In this document: positions 59,071 through 64,000 of the stretch, piece after piece | Numbering within the stretch: the stretch's first letter is position 1 | Layout of the letters: every line of letters starts with the position of its first letter | DNA from: Holophagales bacterium | GTDB taxonomy: Bacteria; Acidobacteriota; Thermoanaerobaculia; UBA5066 | Length of the DNA: 64,000 nt | Assembly: GCA_016714815.1 (NCBI GenBank) | Contig: JADKBZ010000009.1 | Coordinates: 186,001 to 250,000, forward strand | Direction of reading: 5' to 3' | The notes under the pieces: model-generated | What the model saw: the letters and a program-made list of their open reading frames with translations, nothing else | Database searches by the model: none | What the model was told of the DNA's origin: nothing | Translations under genes and position numbers: made by a program

Positions 59071-59799
59071 TTACTTGACTTCGAAGTTCATCAGCTCGAC
59101 GGGAAGGAGGTCGGCCCAGGTCGTACCGACCCTGACTCCGTCGATGACGCCGGTCGGTCCCGTCGCCCCTGCCTGCCGGATCGCGATCCCTTCCATCGTG
59201 GCGAGGATGGTCGCGTCCGTCTGGCTCAGGAGCGGCGTGGGCGCGGTCGCGGGAACGGTCGTCAGAACCCACAGGTCCGTGGCGCCGGTCGTGCCGTTGT
59301 AGTGGACGACCACGAGGTAAGTCGTGTTGAATGCGAAGTCCGTCGGTGAGTAGGTCCCGGTCGACGTGCTGTGAAGGCCGAAGCGGAGGGCCCCGCCGAC
59401 GTTCTGGGCGAAGACCCTGGCCCGGAAATTCGTCGTGGCGTCCTTGAGATGGAAGAAATAGCTGCCCGTGCCGGCTGCGGAGAAGTTCATGAGCGCCGAG
59501 ACGTAAATGTCGCCGGACTGGGCTCCGAAAGCCCTGTTGATGTCCTCCGAGCCGGCCGCGGCGATCGTCGCGGCCCCGCCCGTTCCTCCGAACGTGTAAC
59601 CGGAGAGCGAAAGCGTCGAGGCCTGATATCCGACCCATCCGGCTCCCGCTCCCGAGTGAGCCGTCCAGTTGGTGGTGATCGTGGTCAGGTTTCCGGCTGT
59701 GACGCCGTAGGAGAAGTCGTCGGTCAGCAGAGCCGCCAGACCGTAGGCCGGACCGGCGACCGCGAGAGCCAGGGCGCCGGACATCAAGAGACCCTTCAT
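59071..59799 (-). CDS. Secreted hypothetical protein, LamG/concanavalin-like beta-rich
   Basis: A 242-residue exported protein with a clear signal peptide (MKGLLMSGALALAVAGPAYG) and strong AGGAGG before ATG 59799. The mature part is Thr/Gly/Ala-rich with many short strands: DDFSYGVTAGNLTTITTNWTAHSG, GGTGGAATIAAAGSEDINRAF, YFFHLKDATTNFRARVFAQNVGG and TYLVVVHYNGTTGATDLWVL, the order seen in LamG-like or concanavalin-like sandwich domains. The tail LPVELMNFEVK looks like a short sorting-type end but has no membrane helix. GC is lower than in neighbours. I do not recognise a specific family. It is divergent from the second propeller kinase across 247 bases. Confidence 0.75.
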   Translation of the reverse strand: MKGLLMSGALALAVAGPAYGLAALLTDDFSYGVTAGNLTTITTNWTAHSGAGAGWVGYQASTLSLSGYTFGGTGGAATIAAAGSEDINRAFGAQSGDIYVSALMNFSAAGTGSYFFHLKDATTNFRARVFAQNVGGALRFGLHSTSTGTYSPTDFAFNTTYLVVVHYNGTTGATDLWVLTTVPATAPTPLLSQTDATILATMEGIAIRQAGATGPTGVIDGVRVGTTWADLLPVELMNFEVK

Positions 59800-60046
59800 G
59801 AAAATCCTCCTGCACGTTTTCCGTAAGAGAAATGCTCGACGCCGCTCGAGGCGGCGAGGGAGCGACGCGAGACCATCTTGGGAGCTTACCTTCCGGAGGG
59901 TGAGACGGGAAATCTGACTCTCTGTCGCGATTGGACGGGAGGCCCGAATTCCCGGGCGGGCGCGGCCCGCGCGAGGCGGCCCGAGGGTTCGCGGTCCCCG
60001 CGCCCCCGCCTCGCGTCGCGGGCCGCTCCGCGTCAGAATCGTCCGG

Positions 60047-63000
60047 ATGTCTCCACGGCGGCTCCTCGCGTACGGCGCTCTCCTCGCGCTGCTATTCAGC
60101 TCCGGGCGCGCCCCGGCGCTCGACCCGTCGACCCCGCTCTCTCAGTACGGCCTCGACGCGTGGCAGGACGGGCTTCCCCAGAACAGCATCCATTCGGTAC
60201 TCCAGACGCGGGAGGGGTATCTCTGGCTCGGGACCTACGAGGGGCTCGTCCGGTTCAACGGCGTCTCCTTCGTCGTCTACGACAAGAGGAATACGGCGGC
60301 GCTGAAGAGCAACAGCGCGTGGGCGCTCCTGGAAGACCGGCTCGGCACCCTCTGGATCGGCACGCTCGGCGGAGGCGTCGTCCGCTCGCGAGGGGGCGTC
60401 TTCACACGCTACGGCGAGCGGGAGGGGCTCCCGTCGGAGTACGCGTGGGCCCTCGGGGAGGACGCGGGCGGCACTCTGTGGGCCGGTACGGACCGCGGGC
60501 TCGCCCGGTTCGACGGAACGACCTTCCGGGCGGTGCCGATCCCGGGCTCCTTCGAGCAGCCCGCGGTCCGGAGCCTTCTCCCGGATCGGGCGGGAGGGCT
60601 CTGGATCGGCACGGCGACGGAAGGGCTCCTGCACTGGAACGGGAAGTCGGTCCGGCGGGTCCATCCGAAGGAGGGCCGCGCGCCCGGGGCCGTCTACTCG
60701 CTGGCCCCCGCGCCGGGAGGGGTCGCCGCGGCGTTCTACGGCCTCGGCCTCGTGGAGGCGAGCGACGACGGTTCCGTGACGAGGATCCGCGGGAAGAAGG
60801 ACGGCCTCCCGAGCAACCTCCTCTGGTCCCTCCATCGGGATCGCAGCGGGGCGCTCTGGGCGGGGAGCGACGGGGCGGGGCTCGTGCGGATCCGGGGAGA
60901 CCGGATCGAGACCTCGGGGGTCGCCGAGGGGCTCTCTCACCCCTTCGTCCGCTCGATCGGCGAGGACCGCGAGGGGAGCATCTGGATCGGGACGAACGGC
61001 GGGCTGAACCGCTTCCGCGACCGGAAGGTCCTCGTCTACGGCGCGCGCGAGGGGCTGCCCGACGAGAACGCCCGTACCGTCGCCCGTACGACCGACGGGA
61101 GGCTCTGGGTCGGGACCGACTCCGACGGAGTCGCGGCCCTCCAGGGCGAACGGTTCGTCGTCCCGCCCGAGGTCGCGCCGCTCAGGGGGGTGCCGGTCCG
61201 CTCCCTCCTGGCGGCCCCGGGGAACGTCCTCTGGATCGGGACGAACGGTGCGGGGCTGATCCGCCTCTCGGGAGGGAAGCTCACGCGCTTCACGACGAAG
61301 GACGGGCTTCCGTCCGACATCGTCTATGCCCTCGCCCGCGACGCGGCGGGGAACGTCTGGGCAGGGACCTACGGTGCGGGTGTGGCCCGCTGGGACGGGC
61401 GCGGCTTCACCGTCTTCGACCGCTCCCGCGGGCTTCCCCGCGACGTCGTCCGATGCCTCCTCTCCGGCCGGGACGGCGCGATGTGGATCGGCACCGACGC
61501 CGGAGGGCTGGTGAGGCTGAAGGACGGCGTCCTCTCCGTTCTCGACACGCGGCACGGCCTCGCGAACGACGTCGTCTTCTCCCTTCACGAGGACACCGAA
61601 GGGCTCCTCTGGATCGGCACCGCGGGGGGGCTCTCCGTCCTTCGGCGCGACGGGAGCCTTCACTCGGTCGGCGCCTCCGACGGGCTCCCCGACGAGAAGG
61701 TCTTCGAGATCCTGGAGACCGACGGCGGGGGACTCTGGATGAGCTCGAACCGGGGGATCCACCGCCTCTGGCGCGCCGACGTCCTCGAGCGGATGGCCGG
61801 CCGGCGCGGACCTTTCGCGGCCCTATCGCTCGGGCGCGCCGACGGTCTTCCCGTCGCTCAGTGCAACGGGGCGTCCTCGCCCGCGGGGCTTCGAGACGCC
61901 GACGGACGCCTCTGGTTTCCGACGCTGAAAGGCCTCGTCGGTGTCGACCCGGCCCGGCTCCGGCCAAACGAGACGGTTCCCCCCGTGGTCATCGACCGCG
62001 TCCTCGTCGATGGCCGTTCCGTCGCGGGCGTCTCGCCCGTGGAGCTGCCTCCCCGCACCGGCAAGATCGAGATCCACTTCGACGGTCTCAGCTTCCAGGC
62101 GCCGGAGAAGGTCCGGTTCCGCTACCGCCTGGAAGGGTTCGAGGCGTCGTGGGTCGACGCCGGCAGCCGCCGGTCGGCCTTCTACACGTCCCTGCCGCCG
62201 GGCGACTTCGTCTTCCGCGTCGTCGCCGCCAACAACGACGGCGTCTGGAACGAGAAGGGGGCCCGTTTCGCCTTCCGCCTGAAGCCGGGCCTTCACCAGC
62301 GGCTCGGGTTCCGGCTCGGGGCGATCGTCGTCCTCCTCCTCGCCGTCGGGACCGGCTACGCCCTCCGGGTGCGCGGCCTCCGGGCCCGGCACACCGAGCT
62401 GCAGCGCCTCGTCGACGAGAGGACCCGGAGCCTCGTGGCGGAGATCCAGCGCGCCGAGGAGCTCCGACGGCAGTCGGACGGGGCGCTGCGCGAGGCGGCG
62501 GAAGCGAACCGGGCCAAGAGCCGGTTCCTCGCGAACATGAGCCACGAGCTCCGGACGCCGCTGAACGCCATTCTCGGCTACGCCGAGCTCCTGGCCGACG
62601 AGCCCGGGGTCGCCGAGAGCCCGAGGGCGCTGGAGGACGTCGGGAAGATCCGGGCGGCAGGCGGCCACCTCCTCCACCTCATCGGGGACCTCCTCGACCT
62701 CTCCAAGATCGAGGCGGGACGGATGGAGATCGTCGCCGAGCCGTTCGCGGTGGCGGAGGTCGTCGAGGAGGCGGCCCGGACGGTGCGGCAGCTCGTCGAG
62801 TCGAACCGGAACCACCTCGTCGTGACGGTCGACCCGGACGCCGGCCGGATGATCTCCGACGCCTTCCGCCTCAAGCAGGTCCTCTTCAACCTCCTCTCGA
62901 ACGCGGGAAAGTTCACGGAGGACGGGACGGTGGAGCTGGCGGCCCGCCGGGAGCGTGGTCGCGGCGGGGACCTGCTCGTCTTCCGCGTGACCGACAGCGG

Positions 63001-63211
63001 GATCGGGATGAGCGCCGAGCAGCTGGAGAAGGTCTTCACGCCGTTCGTGCAGGGCGACGCCTCCCTCACCCGCCGCTTCGGGGGGACGGGCCTCGGCCTC
63101 GCGCTCTCGCAGCACCTCGCGCGCGCCATGGGAGGCGGCATCTCGGTGACGAGCGCCCAGGGGCGGGGGACGACCTTTGTCGTCGAGCTTCCCGCCGAAG
63201 CGCCCCGCTAG
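60047..63211 (+). CDS. Exported beta-propeller sensor histidine kinase (Reg_prop, Y_Y_Y, HisKA)
   Basis: A 1,054-residue sensor. Signal peptide MSPRRLLAYGALLALLFSSGRAPA. About fourteen propeller segments follow, such as GYLWLGTYEGLVRFNGVSF, GTLWIGTLGGGVVRSRGGVF, GSIWIGTNGGLNRFRD and GLLWIGTAGGLSVLRRDG. A Y_Y_Y domain (about 660-740; FRYRLEGFEASWVDAGSRR) leads to one membrane helix (LGAIVVLLLAVGTGYALRV), then a coiled coil, then HisKA with His in FLANMSHELRTPLNAILGY and an HATPase domain (NLLSNAGKFTEDG, DSGIGMSAEQ, GGTGLGLALSQHLARAMGG). It has no receiver at its end, unlike hybrid two-component systems of this layout. No regulator gene follows, so its partner is elsewhere. Confidence 0.93.
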   Translation: MSPRRLLAYGALLALLFSSGRAPALDPSTPLSQYGLDAWQDGLPQNSIHSVLQTREGYLWLGTYEGLVRFNGVSFVVYDKRNTAALKSNSAWALLEDRLGTLWIGTLGGGVVRSRGGVFTRYGEREGLPSEYAWALGEDAGGTLWAGTDRGLARFDGTTFRAVPIPGSFEQPAVRSLLPDRAGGLWIGTATEGLLHWNGKSVRRVHPKEGRAPGAVYSLAPAPGGVAAAFYGLGLVEASDDGSVTRIRGKKDGLPSNLLWSLHRDRSGALWAGSDGAGLVRIRGDRIETSGVAEGLSHPFVRSIGEDREGSIWIGTNGGLNRFRDRKVLVYGAREGLPDENARTVARTTDGRLWVGTDSDGVAALQGERFVVPPEVAPLRGVPVRSLLAAPGNVLWIGTNGAGLIRLSGGKLTRFTTKDGLPSDIVYALARDAAGNVWAGTYGAGVARWDGRGFTVFDRSRGLPRDVVRCLLSGRDGAMWIGTDAGGLVRLKDGVLSVLDTRHGLANDVVFSLHEDTEGLLWIGTAGGLSVLRRDGSLHSVGASDGLPDEKVFEILETDGGGLWMSSNRGIHRLWRADVLERMAGRRGPFAALSLGRADGLPVAQCNGASSPAGLRDADGRLWFPTLKGLVGVDPARLRPNETVPPVVIDRVLVDGRSVAGVSPVELPPRTGKIEIHFDGLSFQAPEKVRFRYRLEGFEASWVDAGSRRSAFYTSLPPGDFVFRVVAANNDGVWNEKGARFAFRLKPGLHQRLGFRLGAIVVLLLAVGTGYALRVRGLRARHTELQRLVDERTRSLVAEIQRAEELRRQSDGALREAAEANRAKSRFLANMSHELRTPLNAILGYAELLADEPGVAESPRALEDVGKIRAAGGHLLHLIGDLLDLSKIEAGRMEIVAEPFAVAEVVEEAARTVRQLVESNRNHLVVTVDPDAGRMISDAFRLKQVLFNLLSNAGKFTEDGTVELAARRERGRGGDLLVFRVTDSGIGMSAEQLEKVFTPFVQGDASLTRRFGGTGLGLALSQHLARAMGGGISVTSAQGRGTTFVVELPAEAPR

Positions 63212-63401
63212 CGAGCCGGAAGCGAGGACGATCGGCGCCCGGGTTCCTGGTGCCGGGCTGGTCCGTGACGCCGGTCACATGCATGGTGCGGGTGTAAACG
63301 CGGACGCGGCTTCGCGCGTCGGTACGGGCAGCCCACCGAAAGCGGCGCCTTGCACCACCGATCGTCGCCGCGGAAAACGGTAAGGGAAAAGGAGCTCGGG
63401 T

Positions 63402-63875
63402 ATGAAGCAGATCCTCCGGACGTCCCTCGTCCCCCTGGCCGCGGCCCTCGCCCTCGCGCTGGTCGCCGCCCCCCTCCTCGCCGTCGACGCCCCGGCCGGG
63501 CCGCCCCCGGGCCCGAAGGGGCCGCTCGGCGGGTACCTGGCGTGCCTGCGCATCGTGAATCTGACCGAGGTCCAGAAGGCCGACGTCAAGGCTCTCGTCG
63601 AGGCGTCGAGGCCGAAGCTGGAGGCGCTCCACGCGACTCTGAAGACCGACCGCGAGGCTCTCCGCGCCGCCGTGACCGCCGCGACCCCGGACCCGTGCGC
63701 GGTCGGCAGGGCGCTCCTGAAGGTGGAGGCCGACCTGAAAGCGATCGGTGACGAGCTGAAAGCGCTCCGGACCGCCATCGAGGCGCTCCTGACCCCCGAG
63801 CAGAAAGCGAAGCTCGAGGGCTGCCTGAAGGCTCCGAGGCAGGACGCCGCCGAGGACGGCGCCGAAGAGGACTGA
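63402..63875 (+). CDS. Spy/CpxP-like periplasmic protein (LTxxQ motifs)
   Basis: A 157-residue exported helical protein. Signal peptide ends APLLAVDA. The mature part has two LTxxQ motifs, LTEVQKADVKALVEASRP and LTPEQKAKLEGC, the mark of Spy/CpxP-type chaperones and sensors of envelope stress, with two Cys pairs (LACL/DPCA/EGCL) that might form a disulphide. A long amphipathic helix pair lies between. The acidic tail (DAAEDGAEED) is not typical. ATG 63402 has AGGAG upstream. A terminator hairpin follows. It may help periplasmic folding or respond to the sensor upstream; the link is only by position. Confidence 0.82.
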   Translation: MKQILRTSLVPLAAALALALVAAPLLAVDAPAGPPPGPKGPLGGYLACLRIVNLTEVQKADVKALVEASRPKLEALHATLKTDREALRAAVTAATPDPCAVGRALLKVEADLKAIGDELKALRTAIEALLTPEQKAKLEGCLKAPRQDAAEDGAEED

Positions 63876-63915
63876 GCCGGCGCCGGCGGACTCCCCGAAA
63901 CGACGCCTTCCCCAA

Positions 63916-63944
63916 CGCCCCCGAAGCCGAGAGCTTCGGGGGCG
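63916..63944 (+). terminator. Terminator hairpin after the Spy-like gene
   Basis: CGCCCCCGAAGC, loop CGAGA, GCTTCGGGGGCG: a perfect 12-bp stem, followed by GTTCGCGTTTCGG. It lies between this gene and the converging gene at the window end. Confidence 0.75.
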
Positions 63945-63960
63945 GTTCGCGTTTCGGCTC

Positions 63961-64000
63961 CTATCTCGCCAGGAGCGCCCGCCGGGCCAGGTTCGCGAGC
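63961..64000 (-). CDS. 3' end of a gene running in from beyond the window
   Basis: On the minus strand the last codons read LANLARRALLAR followed by a TAG stop at 63961-63963. The composition fits a coding C-terminus, and the convergent arrangement with a hairpin between supports it. Too short to name. Confidence 0.4.
   Translation of the reverse strand, partial: LANLARRALLAR

Overview
The window is high-GC bacterial DNA with tightly packed genes, many GTG and TTG starts, and short or overlapping gene junctions. Gene content suggests an Acidobacteriota member, perhaps Thermoanaerobaculia-like: two beta-propeller (ligand-sensing) histidine kinases, a Ser/Thr kinase, a Calx-beta surface protein with an IPTL-CTERM-like tail, a microcompartment operon, and an archaeal-type GatD/GatE amidotransferase pair. 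This placement is inference from content, not from a marker gene. No rRNA, tRNA or CRISPR was recognised.

Layout. (1) 1-4525: the 3' part of a bacterial microcompartment (BMC) operon, with three EutN/CcmL-type pentamer genes, one tandem-domain BMC-T shell gene, a CoA-acylating aldehyde dehydrogenase with an N-terminal encapsulation-peptide-like helix, and, unexpectedly, a membrane GT-C glycosyltransferase inside the operon. (2) 4545-5564: a REP-associated (Y1/RAYT) transposase enclosed by perfect 24-bp inverted repeats. (3) 5.6-14.8 kb: HAD phosphatase, YbjD-type OLD nuclease, GNAT, Ser/Thr kinase, epimerase plus substrate-binding lipoprotein, and an arcB-arcC pair. (4) 14.9-23.7 kb: a propeller sensor kinase/LuxR-type regulator pair divergent from a 1,624-residue secreted Calx-beta protein that carries a 684-bp DNA repeat. 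(5) 23.9-25.4 kb: ahcY. (6) 25.5-41.7 kb: a dense signalling district of ten regulators (HD-GYP, sigma-54 activators, a hybrid kinase, a class III cyclase, GGDEF, EAL and stand-alone receiver proteins), interrupted by a frame-disrupted DegT aminotransferase, an Ntn-hydrolase and a methyltransferase. (7) 41.7-47.3 kb: DUF4342, prfC, a quinone-reductase-like MDR protein, and amt-PII. (8) 47.4-54.5 kb: a polyprenol-phosphate mannosyltransferase-like gene with a disrupted start, a 185-bp duplicated gatD 3' end fused to a porin fragment, a YfhO-type membrane protein, and intact gatD/gatE. (9) 54.7-64 kb: an OmpA-like protein, DUF481, mscL, an exported amidase, a secreted beta-sandwich-like protein, a second propeller sensor kinase, and a Spy-like protein.

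How the genes work together. The BMC genes would build and load a compartment that turns an aldehyde into an acyl-CoA. ArcB and ArcC together would make ATP from citrulline through carbamoyl phosphate. Amt with PII would handle ammonium uptake. GatD and GatE together would make Gln-tRNA(Gln) from Glu-tRNA(Gln). The district at 25.5-41.7 kb holds synthesis (GGDEF), breakdown (EAL, HD-GYP) and possible binding (a PilZ-like tail) for cyclic di-GMP, next to a cyclic-nucleotide cyclase.

Scars. Several spots show gene decay or local assembly errors: three single-base indels in the DegT gene, an in-frame stop at the head of the glycosyltransferase at 47.4 kb, a receiver-domain remnant at 40.6 kb, and the gatD/porin junction at 48.3-48.7 kb.
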